DNA of 64,000 bases from positions 7,712,501 through 7,776,500 of the forward strand of contig NZ_CP021744.1 of assembly GCF_002192455.1 (NCBI RefSeq). The letters run 5' to 3'. The translations under genes were made by a program, and so were the position numbers. Positions 26,472 to 36,337 of the stretch are shown piece by piece. The notes beneath the pieces are model-generated. The model was given only the letters and a program-made list of their open reading frames with translations, did not search any database and was not told the DNA's origin. This stretch comes from Streptomyces albireticuli (GTDB taxonomy: Bacteria; Actinomycetota; Actinomycetes; Streptomycetales; Streptomycetaceae). How positions within the stretch are numbered: position 1 is the first letter of the stretch; every line of letters starts with the position of its first letter.

Positions 26472-29400
26472 GCACCAGCGGCCGCGGCTTCGCCCTGCCG
26501 GGTGTGGAGGCCGAACCCCTGGCCTCCCCCGAGATCAGCTCCCGCTTCGACCTCGGCGTCACGGTGATCGAGACACCGGAAGGCCGTCTGGACGTCGTCA
26601 TCGAGTACGCGACGGAGCTGTTCGACCGGGCCCGCGTGGAGCGGCTGGCCGGTCATTTCCGTACCGTCCTGGAGCAGGCCGTGACCGGCCCGGACGCCCG
26701 GCTGGGCGCGCTGGACCTCCTGGACGCGGAAGAGCGCGAACAACTGCTGCGCGGATGGAACCCCGACCCCGTCACGCGCGATGAGGACGGGTCCCTGCTC
26801 CATGAGCTGGTGGAGCGGTGGGCGCGTACGGACGCTGCGGCGCCGGCGGTGCGCTTCGAGGGTGCCGAGCTGTCGTACGGGGAGTTGGACGCGGCGGCGA
26901 ACCGGCTGGGCCACCTCCTCCGGGCGGATTTCGGGCTGGGTCCGGACGTCGTGGCGGGCGTGCTGCTGGAGCGGGGCACGGAGCTGCCGGTGGCGCAGCT
27001 GGCGGTGCTCAAGGCCGGTGGCGCGTGGCTGCCGCTCGATCCGCAGTATCCGGCGGAACGCCTGGCCGGCCAGCTGACGGACGCGGGCACGCGCGTCGTC
27101 GTGACCACGCGGGCGCTGTCCACGGCCCTGCCGGCGGACATGCCCCGCGTATGCCTCGACGACCCCGCCACTGACCGACGCCTGGCACGGATGCCCGGCT
27201 CACCCCTGCCCGGCAGCGGAACGACGCCGGAGAGCCTGGCCTACCTGATCTACACGTCGGGGTCGACGGGTGCGCCGAAGGGGGTGATGGTGTCGCATCG
27301 GGCTGCGGTGAACTTTGTGTTGAACGCGCGGGAGTTGTTCCGTATCGGTCCGGGGGATCGTCTGTTGCAGTTCGCGAATCCGGCGTTCGATGTGTCGGTC
27401 TTTGACTTCTATGGTGCGTTGGGTTCGGGTGCGGCGGTGGTGGGTGCGTCGCGTGAGACGTTGTTGGATCCGGATGCGTTGCAGGAGTTGTTGATACGTG
27501 AGCGGGTGTCGGTGGCGGATGTGCCGCCGGCGGTGTTGAGGTTGTTGGATCCGGGGCCGTTGTCGGATCTGCGGGCGTTGTTCGTGGGGTTGGAGGCGTT
27601 TCCGGCGGAGTTGGTGAACCGGTGGTCGAACGAGGGGCGTGAGTTCCACAACGGTTATGGTCCGACCGAGGCGACGGTGGCGTGTGTGGATTATCTATGC
27701 CCGCCGGGTGGTCTGACGGCGTCGCCGCCGATCGGTCGTGCGATGGCGAATCACCGTGCGTACGTCCTGAACGCGGAGACTTTCGAGCCGGTGCCGGTGG
27801 GTGTTCCTGGTGAGTTGTTCGTGGCGGGCGCCGGTCTGGCGCGGGGTTATCTGAACCGTCCGGATCTGACGGCGGAGCGTTTTGTCCCGGATCCGTTCGC
27901 GGGGTCCGGTGAGCGGATGTACCGCACGGGGGATGTGGTGCGGTGGCGTGAGGACGGCAACCTCGAATTCCTCGGCCGCGCGGACCGGCAGATCAAGATC
28001 CGCGGGTTGCGCATCGAACCCGGCGAGATCGAACACGCCCTCGCCGGCTGCGAAGGAGTCCGGCAGGGCACCGTCGTCGTCCACGACGCCGGAACCCCCG
28101 CCGCGCGGCTGATCGGCTACGTCGTGCCGACCACCGCCGGTGCCGCCGACGCCGATGACGTCCGCGCGGCGCTGATGGACCGGTTGCCGCTGCACATGGT
28201 CCCGTCCCAGGTGATGGTGATCGACGCGCTTCCCCTGACCCCCAGCGGCAAGCTCGACCGGGCCCGGCTCCCCGCCCCGCGCACGACGGCGGAATCGCGG
28301 AACACGCCCCCGAGCACCGCCACCGAACACGCCCTCGCCGGCATATGGCACACGCTGCTGGACGTCCCCACGGCGTCCATCGGCGCGCACGACAGCTTCT
28401 TCGACCTGGGCGGCAACTCCCTCCAGGCCACCCGCCTCGCCTCCCGCGTACGCGACACCTTCCACGTGTCCCTCGCCCCGCGCACCCTGTTCGCGCAGCC
28501 CGCCCTGCGGGACCTCGCCGCCCGCGTCGACCAGGCCCGGGCCACCGCGGCGGACGACCAGGACCGCGCGGCCGGCGACGCCGACCGCATCCGCCCCGTA
28601 CCCCGCGACGGGCGGCCGCTCGTGCCCTCCTACCAGCAGGAGGGCCTGTGGTTCCTGCACCAGCTCGACCCCGGGTCCCCGGTGTACAACATGCCGTTCG
28701 CGCTGCGCCTGCGCGGAGCCCTGGACGCCGACGCGCTGCGTGAGGCGTTCCGGCTGCTCGTCGCGCGGCACGAGGCGCTGCGCACCCGCTTCTCCGGTGA
28801 GGGCGAGGAGCCGCGCCTGGTCGTCGACGAGGCCCCCGCGTCCTGGCCGCTGCCGGTGACCGACCTGTCCGACCTGCCGGAGCCGGCCCGGGAGGAGCGC
28901 GTACGCCTGCTCGCGGACGCGGAGGCGGTACGGCCCTTCGATCTCGCCACCGGCCCCTTGCTGCGGACGGCCCTGCTGCGGCTGAGCGACACCGACCACG
29001 TCCTGCTCATGAACCTCCACCACGTCGTCACCGACGGCTGGTCGACCGGGATCATCGGCCAGGAGCTCTCCGCGCTCCACGCCGGCACTGATCTGCCTCC
29101 GCTCCCCGTGCAGGTCGCCGACTTCGCGGCCTGGCAGCGCGAGCGGCTGACCGGGGACGTCCTGGAGGGGCAGCTGTCCTACTGGCGGCGCACCTTGGCG
29201 GACCTGCCGGTCGTCGACTTCCCCTCCGACCGGCCCCGCCCCGCCGCACCCCGGCAGACCGGAGCCGTCGTCGACCACCGGCTTGCCGCCCCCCTGAGCG
29301 AAGAGCTGCGTGCTCTCGCCCGTAGTGAGCAGGCGTCGTTGCTGGCGGTGCTTCAGGCGGGTCTGCTGACGGTGCTGTCGCGGTACACGGGTCAGGATGA

Positions 29401-32400
29401 TCTGGCGATCGGGTCGGTGTTCTCCGGTCGTACGCGCTCCGAGGTCGAGCCCCTCGTCGGGTTGTTCGCGAACACGCTGGTGCTGCGTACCAGCACGGCG
29501 GGTGATCCGACGTTCCGTGAGCTGGTGGGTCGTTGCAAGGAGACGGTCCTGGGCGCTCTGGATCATCAGGACGTGCCGTTCACGAGGGTCGTCGACGCGC
29601 TCAAGCCCGAGCGCGTTCCCGGCCGCAACCCGCTCTTCCAGATCAGCCTCACCCTCCAGGCCGCCGACGCCGCCGGCACGCCCTTCCGGATCGGCTCCAC
29701 GGCCGGCGAGTACGTCGGGACCACCGGCACCCGGGCCCGCTTCGACCTGGCCATCAGCGCGAGCGAGACCGCGGACGGCGGCATCGCCCTGCAACTGGAG
29801 TACGCCACCGAGCTCTACGACCACGACCGCGTGGAGCGGCTCGTCGACCACTTCCGCACCGTGCTGGAGCAGGCCGTGGCGGCCCCCGACGCGCCCGTCG
29901 GCGGGCTCACCCTCCTCACCGCGCGCGAACAGCGGCAGATGACGGACTGGAGCGCCGCCCAGGGCACGTACCCGGCCGACGCCTCGCTGTACGCGCTCTT
30001 CGCCGAGCAGGTACGGCTGCGGCCCGACGCCGTCGCCGTCGTCGACGGCACGGCACGGCTCACGTACCGCGAACTCGACGCGTACGCCGGGCGCCTGGCC
30101 GCCAGGCTGCGGGAGCGCGGGGTGCGCCGCGGCCACCTCGTGGGCCTGTGCGGCACGCGCTCGGCCGGCCTCGTCGCCGGCATCCTGGGGATCCTGCGGG
30201 CCGGCGGCGCGTACGTGCCGCTCGACCCCGGCTACCCGGCCGAGCGGCTGGGGTACATGCTCAAGGACTCCGGCATCGGCGTGGTGCTCGCCGAGAGCGG
30301 CGCCGAGCTGCCGGACGGCCCGTACGAGCGCGTCCCCCTCGACGGCGGGCACCCCGCCGACCGCGGCCCCGCGCCGGAGCCCGTCACCGTCGGAGGCGAC
30401 GACCTCGCCTACCTCATCTACACGTCGGGTTCCACGGGCCGCCCCAAGGCCGTGATGATCCCCCACGGCAACGTCGTCCGGCTGCTGCGTTCGACCCACG
30501 AGTGGTTCGGCTTCGACGAGCGGGACGTGTGGTCGCTCTTCCACTCCTTCGCCTTCGACTTCTCCGTGTGGGAGCTGTGGGGCGCGCTCGCCTACGGCGG
30601 CCGGCTCGTGGTCGTGCCGTACTGGGAGAGCCGCTCTCCCGAGGCCTTCTACGAGCTGCTGGAGCGCGAGCGGGTGACCGTCCTGAACCAGACGCCCGCC
30701 GCCTTCCGGCAACTGGTCGCCGTGGACGAGGAACGCGGCGCGGACCTGGCGCTGCGCACGGTGGTCTTCGGCGGTGACGCGCTGGACGTGGACGCGGTGC
30801 TGCGCTGGTTCGACCGGCACGGCGAGGACACGCCGCGGCTGGTCAACATGTACGGCATCACCGAGACGACCGTGCACGTCACCTACCGCCCCCTGAGCCG
30901 GGAGCTCCTCACCCGCTCGCCCGGCCCGATCGGGGTGCCGATCCCCGATCTGTCGGTGTGGGTCGTCGACCGGGCCGGGCAGCTCGCGCCGGCCGGCGTG
31001 CCGGGCGAGATGTGGGTGGGCGGACCGGGCGTGGCCTGGGGCTACCTGGGGCGCCCGGACCTGACCGCGGAGCGCTTCGTCCCCGACCCGTTCGGCGGCG
31101 GCACGGGCCGCCTCTACCGCTCCGGCGACCTGGCGCGGCGGCTGTCCGACGGCACCCTGGAGTACCTGGGCCGGATCGACCAGCAGGTGAAGATCCGCGG
31201 CTTCCGCATCGAGCTCGGCGAGATCGACGCCGTGCTGGCCGCGCACCCCGAGGTCGGCGACGCGTTCACCACCGTGCACGGCACCGACGACGGGCGGCGG
31301 CTGATCGGCTACGTCGTGCCCGCCCCGGGCGCCGGACCCGACCTGCCCGCCCGGCTCCGCGCCCATGTGGGCACGGAACTGCCGGACTACATGGTGCCGT
31401 CGGTCGTGGTGCCGCTGGAGCGGATACCCCTGACCGTCAACGGCAAGGTCGACCGCAAGGCGCTGCCCGCCCCCGAACTCACCACGGGCGCGCCCTTCGT
31501 GGCGCCGCGCACCCCCACCGAGCGGGCCCTCGCGTCCCTGTGGGCGCGGACCCTGGGCGCCACCCGGGTCGGCGCGCTCGACGGCTTCTTCGACCTGGGC
31601 GGCAGCTCCCTGGACCTGATCCGCCTGCGGTTCGCGGTGCGCGAGTCCTTCGGCGCGCTGCTCGACGTCCGCGCGCTCTACGCGGCGCCCACGGTCGAGG
31701 CGATGGCCCGGGCGATCGACGCGCACACCCCCGCCGCGCCGGCCGCGGCGACCGGCGCCGGGGTGACGCCGCTGGTGACCCTGCGGGCCGAGGGCGGCCG
31801 GCCGCCGCTCTTCCTGGTGCACGCCGTGGGCGGCGCGGTCGTGCCCTACGTGCCGCTGGCCCGGATCCTAGACGCCGACACCCCCGTCCACGCCCTGGAA
31901 CACCCGGGCCTGCACGACGACACCCACGACGACACCCACGGCGCCGCCCCGGACCTGGGCGCGCTGGCCGACACCTACCTGGCCGCCGTACGCGGGGCGT
32001 ACCCGTCCGGCCCGTACCACCTGGCCGGCTGGTCGCTGGGCGGCGCCGTGGCCCTGGAGATGGCCGCACGCCTGCGGGCCGCCGGCGCGGATGTGGCGAC
32101 CGTGACCCTGCTCGACACCGGGTTCCCGCCGCAGGCCGGCGAGGCGCCCGGCGAGGCCGAGCTCCTGGCCGCCTTCGGCCACGACCTCGCCGGACTCCGC
32201 GGCGCCGAGGCGCCCGCGGCCGAGCTGGAGCGGTTGGCCACCGTACCGGCCGGTGAACGGAGGGAAGAGCTCCTGTCGCTCCTGGAGCGCACCGGGCTGA
32301 TCCCCGCCGGGGTGCGCGAGGAGATCCGCACCCGTGTCGCCGTTTTCCTGGCCAACTCCCGGGCGTTCCACACCCATCGGCCCACCCCGTACGACGGTCC

Positions 32401-32578
32401 CGTCACCTTGCTGAGCGCGCGGGCGGAGCTGGATGATCAGGTCGACCGGTGGCGGGCCTTCGCGACCGGCGGCCTGGACCACCACGTGGTCCCGGGGACC
32501 CACCACACCATGCTCCAGCACCCGCACCTGCCGGCGCTCGCGCGCACGCTGCGGCGGGTCCTGGGCCACGAGAAGTGA
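26144..32578 (+). CDS. NRPS, (C)-A-T-C-A-T-TE, continuing after the frameshift
   Basis: This frame holds the rest of the second module (C-terminal C domain, A, T with LGGNSLQ), a complete third module (C with HHVVTDG, A, T with LGGSSLD) and a thioesterase (GWSLGG, Ser1964 in this frame; PLFLVHAVGG). The second-module A domain has the same pocket as the first NRPS. The third reads D-F-W-N-V-G-M-V-H-(K), a good match to threonine codes. Position 26144 is only a TTG inside the C domain; I believe true translation begins at 25290 if the frame is intact. The TE would release the peptide. The MFS exporter follows after 13 bases. Confidence 0.9.
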   Translation: MLAVLQAGLLTVLYRYTGQDDLAIGSVFSGRTRSEVEPLVGLFANTLVLRTSTAGDPTFRELVGRCKETVLGALDHQDVPFTRVVDALKPERVPGRNPLFQISLTLQAAGTSGRGFALPGVEAEPLASPEISSRFDLGVTVIETPEGRLDVVIEYATELFDRARVERLAGHFRTVLEQAVTGPDARLGALDLLDAEEREQLLRGWNPDPVTRDEDGSLLHELVERWARTDAAAPAVRFEGAELSYGELDAAANRLGHLLRADFGLGPDVVAGVLLERGTELPVAQLAVLKAGGAWLPLDPQYPAERLAGQLTDAGTRVVVTTRALSTALPADMPRVCLDDPATDRRLARMPGSPLPGSGTTPESLAYLIYTSGSTGAPKGVMVSHRAAVNFVLNARELFRIGPGDRLLQFANPAFDVSVFDFYGALGSGAAVVGASRETLLDPDALQELLIRERVSVADVPPAVLRLLDPGPLSDLRALFVGLEAFPAELVNRWSNEGREFHNGYGPTEATVACVDYLCPPGGLTASPPIGRAMANHRAYVLNAETFEPVPVGVPGELFVAGAGLARGYLNRPDLTAERFVPDPFAGSGERMYRTGDVVRWREDGNLEFLGRADRQIKIRGLRIEPGEIEHALAGCEGVRQGTVVVHDAGTPAARLIGYVVPTTAGAADADDVRAALMDRLPLHMVPSQVMVIDALPLTPSGKLDRARLPAPRTTAESRNTPPSTATEHALAGIWHTLLDVPTASIGAHDSFFDLGGNSLQATRLASRVRDTFHVSLAPRTLFAQPALRDLAARVDQARATAADDQDRAAGDADRIRPVPRDGRPLVPSYQQEGLWFLHQLDPGSPVYNMPFALRLRGALDADALREAFRLLVARHEALRTRFSGEGEEPRLVVDEAPASWPLPVTDLSDLPEPAREERVRLLADAEAVRPFDLATGPLLRTALLRLSDTDHVLLMNLHHVVTDGWSTGIIGQELSALHAGTDLPPLPVQVADFAAWQRERLTGDVLEGQLSYWRRTLADLPVVDFPSDRPRPAAPRQTGAVVDHRLAAPLSEELRALARSEQASLLAVLQAGLLTVLSRYTGQDDLAIGSVFSGRTRSEVEPLVGLFANTLVLRTSTAGDPTFRELVGRCKETVLGALDHQDVPFTRVVDALKPERVPGRNPLFQISLTLQAADAAGTPFRIGSTAGEYVGTTGTRARFDLAISASETADGGIALQLEYATELYDHDRVERLVDHFRTVLEQAVAAPDAPVGGLTLLTAREQRQMTDWSAAQGTYPADASLYALFAEQVRLRPDAVAVVDGTARLTYRELDAYAGRLAARLRERGVRRGHLVGLCGTRSAGLVAGILGILRAGGAYVPLDPGYPAERLGYMLKDSGIGVVLAESGAELPDGPYERVPLDGGHPADRGPAPEPVTVGGDDLAYLIYTSGSTGRPKAVMIPHGNVVRLLRSTHEWFGFDERDVWSLFHSFAFDFSVWELWGALAYGGRLVVVPYWESRSPEAFYELLERERVTVLNQTPAAFRQLVAVDEERGADLALRTVVFGGDALDVDAVLRWFDRHGEDTPRLVNMYGITETTVHVTYRPLSRELLTRSPGPIGVPIPDLSVWVVDRAGQLAPAGVPGEMWVGGPGVAWGYLGRPDLTAERFVPDPFGGGTGRLYRSGDLARRLSDGTLEYLGRIDQQVKIRGFRIELGEIDAVLAAHPEVGDAFTTVHGTDDGRRLIGYVVPAPGAGPDLPARLRAHVGTELPDYMVPSVVVPLERIPLTVNGKVDRKALPAPELTTGAPFVAPRTPTERALASLWARTLGATRVGALDGFFDLGGSSLDLIRLRFAVRESFGALLDVRALYAAPTVEAMARAIDAHTPAAPAAATGAGVTPLVTLRAEGGRPPLFLVHAVGGAVVPYVPLARILDADTPVHALEHPGLHDDTHDDTHGAAPDLGALADTYLAAVRGAYPSGPYHLAGWSLGGAVALEMAARLRAAGADVATVTLLDTGFPPQAGEAPGEAELLAAFGHDLAGLRGAEAPAAELERLATVPAGERREELLSLLERTGLIPAGVREEIRTRVAVFLANSRAFHTHRPTPYDGPVTLLSARAELDDQVDRWRAFATGGLDHHVVPGTHHTMLQHPHLPALARTLRRVLGHEK
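27248..28041 (+). repeat. 794-bp duplicated A-domain core, copy 2
   Basis: Second copy of 23905-24698, offset 3343 bases. It carries the complete substrate pocket, so both modules should choose the same amino acid. Confidence 0.9.
29306..29666 (+). repeat. 361-bp duplicated C-domain tract, copy 2
   Basis: Second copy of 26111-26471, offset 3195 bases. Here the reading frame is intact, which makes it the template for locating the frameshift in the other copy. Confidence 0.85.
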
Positions 32579-32591
32579 GGACACGGACGAC

Positions 32592-33923
32592 ATGGGCGAA
32601 GCACCGGCCGGCGGACGGCCGAGGGGACTGTGGCGGGACGCGGACTTCCTGAAGTTCTGGTCCGCGGAGAGCCTGTCGATGTTCGGCGCGCAGATCTCCG
32701 TACTGGCGATCCCGCTCCTGGCCGCCACCACCCTGGACGCGACACCGTTCCAGATGGGCGTCGTCAACGCCGCCCAGTTCGCCCCCTACATGCTCTTCAC
32801 CCTGCTCGCCGGGGTGTGGATCGACCAGAACAGACGGCGCCCCATCATGATCGGCGCCAACTTCGGCAGGGCGGTGATCCTCGGACTCATCCCGCTGCTG
32901 ACCGCCCTGGACGTGATGGACGTGGGGCTGCTCAGCGTCATCGTCTTCCTCGCCGCCACGCTCACCGTCCTGTTCGACCTCGCCTACCAGGCGTACATAC
33001 CCTCCCTGGTCGGGCGCGACCACCTGATCGAGGGCAACGGCAAGCTGGAGGGCAGCCGCTCGCTCGCCCAGGCCAGCGGGCCCGGCCTGGGCGGTGTGCT
33101 GGTCGGGCTGGTCACCGCCCCCGCCGCGGTCCTCATCAACGCCTGCACCTACCTCGTCTCCGCGATATCGCTGCTGTTCATCCGCCGCCGCGAGGCGGAA
33201 CCCGCGTCGACGGCCGCCGAGGGCTCGGTGGTCTCCCGCATCGGCACCGGCCTGCGCCTGGTCGGCAGCAACCCCTACCTGCGGGCCATCGCCGGCGAGG
33301 CCGCCACGTACAACCTCTTCAACCAGGGCCTGTGGGCCGTGCTCATCCTGTACTTGACGCGCGAACTGCACTTCGCCCCCATCACGCTGGGCGTGGTGAT
33401 GGCGATGACCGGCATCGGCGCGTTCCTCGGCAGCCTGGTCGCCGGGCGGCTGGGCCGCCGGTGGGGCATCGGCCCCACCATCATGGTGACGATGGTGATC
33501 GCCTGCGCCGCCCCGCTGCTCATCCCGGCGGCCGGCGGCGGACGGCTCCTCAGCGCCGTCGTCGTCGGCCTGGCCCTGCTGATCAACGGCATGGGCGTGG
33601 TCATCAGCAACATCCAGGTGATGAGCCTGCGGCAGACCGTCGTGCCGTCGGAGATCCTGGGCCGGGCGAACGCCGGCTACCGCTTCCTCGTCACCGGCAC
33701 CGCCGCCCTGGGCGCCCTGCTCGGCGGCTGGCTCGGCGGGCTCATCGGCCTGCGGGCCACCCTGGTGGTGGTCGGCCTGGGCACGCTCAGCGCGCTGGTC
33801 TTCCTCGCCCGCTCCCCGCTGCCGCGGCTGCGGGACCTGTCCGAGGTCGTGCCGGACGACGGGCGGCGCGAGGAGGGCGGGACCGCCGCCCCTCCCACCG
33901 TGGAGGCGGGGGACCCCCACTGA
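32592..33923 (+). CDS. MFS exporter
   Basis: A 443-residue membrane protein of the MFS type related to enterobactin-exporter-like proteins. It begins DADFLKFWSAESLSMFGAQISVLAIPLLA, has the loop motif GVWIDQNRRRPIMIGAN between helices 2 and 3, and about 12 hydrophobic segments. A charged tail of about 40 residues closes it. It follows the NRPS gene by 13 bases and precedes a perfect terminator, so it is the last gene of the NRPS operon. Export of the peptide product or self-resistance is likely. Confidence 0.9.
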   Translation: MGEAPAGGRPRGLWRDADFLKFWSAESLSMFGAQISVLAIPLLAATTLDATPFQMGVVNAAQFAPYMLFTLLAGVWIDQNRRRPIMIGANFGRAVILGLIPLLTALDVMDVGLLSVIVFLAATLTVLFDLAYQAYIPSLVGRDHLIEGNGKLEGSRSLAQASGPGLGGVLVGLVTAPAAVLINACTYLVSAISLLFIRRREAEPASTAAEGSVVSRIGTGLRLVGSNPYLRAIAGEAATYNLFNQGLWAVLILYLTRELHFAPITLGVVMAMTGIGAFLGSLVAGRLGRRWGIGPTIMVTMVIACAAPLLIPAAGGGRLLSAVVVGLALLINGMGVVISNIQVMSLRQTVVPSEILGRANAGYRFLVTGTAALGALLGGWLGGLIGLRATLVVVGLGTLSALVFLARSPLPRLRDLSEVVPDDGRREEGGTAAPPTVEAGDPH

Positions 33924-33953
33924 CGCCCCTCGCCGGGAACTCCCCTCAAGACG

Positions 33954-33995
33954 ACGTACCGCCCGGTCCCGGCACCCCGGGACCGGGCGGTACGT
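33954..33995 (+). terminator. Perfect 19-bp stem terminator after the MFS gene
   Basis: ACGTACCGCCCGGTCCCGG and its exact reverse complement flank a 4-base loop (CACC), about 30 bases past the MFS stop. It marks the end of the NRPS operon. Confidence 0.85.
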
Positions 33996-34071
33996 GCGTA
34001 ATATCTGGCCCGGCCCCCGGGGTTCGCTCCCGGGGGCCGTGGTCGCAGGCAATCCGAGAGAACGGAAGACC

Positions 34072-34422
34072 ATGGGTATCCAGCTCCAGAACGTCGTGAT
34101 CGACGCGGCCGACGCCGGCAAGCTCGCCGGTTTCTGGGCGGCGGCCACCGGATGGGAGGCGGCCGACTGGTCCAGCGCGGAGGAGGCCGTGGTCCGCAAC
34201 CCCGACGGCGGCCCCCACCTCTACTTCATGCGCGTCCCGGAGGCGCGGGCGGGCAAGAACCGCGTCCACCTCGACGTCGGCCCGGCCGAGGGCGGCTCGG
34301 CGAGCCGGGAGATCGAGAGGCTCACCGGCCTGGGCGCCCGCGTGCTCTCCGAGCACGAGAGCCACACCGTGCTCGCGGACCCGGAGGGCAACGAGTTCTG
34401 TGTGACGGGCGAACGCGACTGA
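34072..34422 (+). CDS. VOC (glyoxalase/bleomycin-resistance fold) protein
   Basis: A 116-residue single vicinal-oxygen-chelate domain: GIQLQNVVIDAADAGKLAGFWAAATGW at the start, HLYFMRVPE and NRVHLDVG in the middle, and VLADPEGNEFCV at the end. Members act as drug-binding resistance proteins or small metalloenzymes. It lies between two strong terminators, between the NRPS and AmCP blocks, so it is transcribed alone. A resistance role is possible, but similar proteins occur all over Streptomyces genomes. AACGGAAGACC precedes the ATG. Confidence 0.8.
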   Translation: MGIQLQNVVIDAADAGKLAGFWAAATGWEAADWSSAEEAVVRNPDGGPHLYFMRVPEARAGKNRVHLDVGPAEGGSASREIERLTGLGARVLSEHESHTVLADPEGNEFCVTGERD

Positions 34423-34435
34423 CGACGCGCGCACG

Positions 34436-34471
34436 CAGGGGCCCGGCCGCCGATCGGCGGCCGGGCCCCTG
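34436..34471. terminator. Perfect 17-bp stem, bidirectional terminator
   Basis: CAGGGGCCCGGCCGCCG and CGGCGGCCGGGCCCCTG enclose two bases (AT). It lies between the convergent VOC gene and the last gene of the minus-strand AmCP operon and serves both. Confidence 0.85.
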
Positions 34472-34499
34472 CTGTTCGTACCTTCTGTTCGTACGGGCG

Positions 34500-35489
34500 T
34501 CAGTGACGGGCCGGCGCCCGCCGCGCCCGGTCGGCCACCGCGGCGGCGGTGATGCCGTTGCGCTCCAGCAGATGCCGCTGCCCGCCCGTACCGGCGGCGA
34601 AGGAGTCACCCACCGCCACCCGCAGCACCGGACAGCCCACGCCCAGCTCGGCGACCACCTCGGCGACGGCCGAGCCCAGACCGCCGGCGGCCCAGTGCTC
34701 CTCGACCGTGACCACGGCACGGGTCGTCCGCGCCGCCGCCGTCAGCGCCGCGGTGTCCAGCGGCTTGACGGTGTGCATGTTGAGCACCGCCGCCTCGACG
34801 CCCTCCGCGGCCAGCTCCTCGGCGGCCGCCAGGGCGGCGAGCACCGGGTAGGGGCCGGTGGCGACCAGCGTGACGTCGTCTCCCTCGCGCAGCCGCTGGG
34901 CACGCCCCACGCGCAACGGCTCCGCGCCCGCCGGCAGGTCCTCGGTGGCCCCGCGGCCCAGCCGCAGGTACACCGGCCCCGGAATGTCCGCGCAGGCCCG
35001 CACCAGTTCCTCGGTGGCCGCCGCGTCCGCGGGCACCAGCACCGTCATGTGGGGCAGCATCCGCATCACCGCCAGGTCCTCCAGCGAGTGGTGCGTCGAG
35101 CCCAGGTGCCCGGCCGACAGCCCGCTGTGCGTGGCGGCGATGCGCACCGGCAGGTTGTTCAGCGCGATGTCCAGCTTCACCGCCTCCACCGCCCGGGTGG
35201 CGGCGAAGGTGGACATCGTGTTGACGAAGGGCACGCGCCCCGACTTCGCCAGCCCCGCGGCCACGCCCATCAGGTTCTGCTCGGCGATGCCCAGGTTGAC
35301 GTAGCGGTCGGCGGCGGTGCCCCAGTCCACGCCCGAGAACAGGCCCGTGTCGCTGTCCAGGCACACCAGCCGCTCGTCCGCCGGCAGCAGCCCGGCCAGC
35401 ACGTCGCGGTAGACGTCCCGGTTCGGCCGCGGCGGCGCCGCCCCGGTCCGTACGTCCGGGCTCCCCGGCTCGGCAACCGTCACGCTCAT
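34500..35489 (-). CDS. Transketolase C-terminal subunit (split transketolase)
   Basis: A 329-residue protein with the pyrimidine-binding and C-terminal domains of transketolase: YVNLGIAEQNLMGVAAGLA (catalytic Glu of the TPP site), RIAATHSGLSAGHLGSTH and VTVEEHWAAGGLGSAVAEVV. It pairs with the adjacent N-terminal subunit, whose gene it overlaps by four bases. In characterised AmCP pathways such a two-subunit transketolase transfers a two-carbon ketol unit to the carrier-bound glutamate semialdehyde. It is the last gene of the operon. Confidence 0.9.
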   Translation of the reverse strand: MSVTVAEPGSPDVRTGAAPPRPNRDVYRDVLAGLLPADERLVCLDSDTGLFSGVDWGTAADRYVNLGIAEQNLMGVAAGLAKSGRVPFVNTMSTFAATRAVEAVKLDIALNNLPVRIAATHSGLSAGHLGSTHHSLEDLAVMRMLPHMTVLVPADAAATEELVRACADIPGPVYLRLGRGATEDLPAGAEPLRVGRAQRLREGDDVTLVATGPYPVLAALAAAEELAAEGVEAAVLNMHTVKPLDTAALTAAARTTRAVVTVEEHWAAGGLGSAVAEVVAELGVGCPVLRVAVGDSFAAGTGGQRHLLERNGITAAAVADRARRAPARH

Positions 35490-36337
35490 GCCGTCGTCTC
35501 CGTTCTCCTGCTCCGGGCCCGCAACACCGCGAGCGCACGCTTGTGCTGCCGGCCGGCCAGCCGGGCGTAGTGACTGCGGGCCTGGCCCTCGACGTACGGC
35601 AGGCCCTTGCCCTTGACCGTGCTCGCGAGGACGACCGTCGGCTTCCCCGGCACCCGCGGAGCGCCGCCGAGGGCCGCCCGCAGCGCCTCCGTGTCATGGC
35701 CGTCGACCTCCAGCACCGTCCACCCGAAGGCGCGCCAGCGGTCGGCCAGCGGCTCCAGGCCCACGGCGTCCTCCGTGGACCCGGTGATCTGGAGGCCGTT
35801 GCGGTCCACGACGGCCACCAGCCGGTCCAGCCGGTGCGCGGCGGCCGCCATCGCCGCCTCCCACACCGACCCCTCCTGGAGCTCGCCGTCGCCCAGCACC
35901 ACGAAGCACCGGCGGTCGCTGCCCGAGAGCCGGAAGTCCAGCGCGAAGCCCACCCCCAGCGGCAACCCGTGTCCCAGCGACCCCGTGGGCATCTCCACCC
36001 CCGGCACCGCCGGGTTGGGGTGTGCGGTCAGTACCCCGTCCGGCGTCCCGTACGCCGCCAGCTCTTCCTCGGGGAAGAAGCCCCGCTCCGCCAGCGCCGC
36101 GTACAGCCCGATCGCGCCGTGCCCCTTGCTGAGCACCAGCAGGTCCCGGCCGGGGTCCTCCGGCTCGCCCGGGTCCAGGCGCAGCACCGAGTGGTAGAGC
36201 GTCACCAGGATCTCCACCATCGACATCGAGCCGCCCAGATGGCCGCCCTCCGGGTTGGCGCACATGTCCACGATCAGTTCCCGGACCCGCTGGGCGTGCT
36301 CCTCCAGCGTCCGCCCGTCCGCCACCGTCTCCGTCAT
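35486..36337 (-). CDS. Transketolase N-terminal subunit (split transketolase)
   Basis: A 283-residue TPP-binding half: CANPEGGHLGGSMSMVEIL, LSKGHGAIGLYAALAERG, GSLGHGLPLGVGFALD and the TPP/metal motif GDGELQEGSVWEA ... VVDRNGLQ. Split transketolases of this size occur in archaea and in secondary metabolism, while the housekeeping enzyme is one chain of about 650 to 700 residues. ATG 36337 shares one base with the stop of the preceding hydrolase gene (TGATG). Confidence 0.9.
   Translation of the reverse strand: MTETVADGRTLEEHAQRVRELIVDMCANPEGGHLGGSMSMVEILVTLYHSVLRLDPGEPEDPGRDLLVLSKGHGAIGLYAALAERGFFPEEELAAYGTPDGVLTAHPNPAVPGVEMPTGSLGHGLPLGVGFALDFRLSGSDRRCFVVLGDGELQEGSVWEAAMAAAAHRLDRLVAVVDRNGLQITGSTEDAVGLEPLADRWRAFGWTVLEVDGHDTEALRAALGGAPRVPGKPTVVLASTVKGKGLPYVEGQARSHYARLAGRQHKRALAVLRARSRRTETTA

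Noticed and set aside
27695..31822. Long minus-strand frame opposite the NRPS
   Set aside because: It is a 1375-codon antisense artefact of high-GC codon bias with low-complexity composition and no domain.
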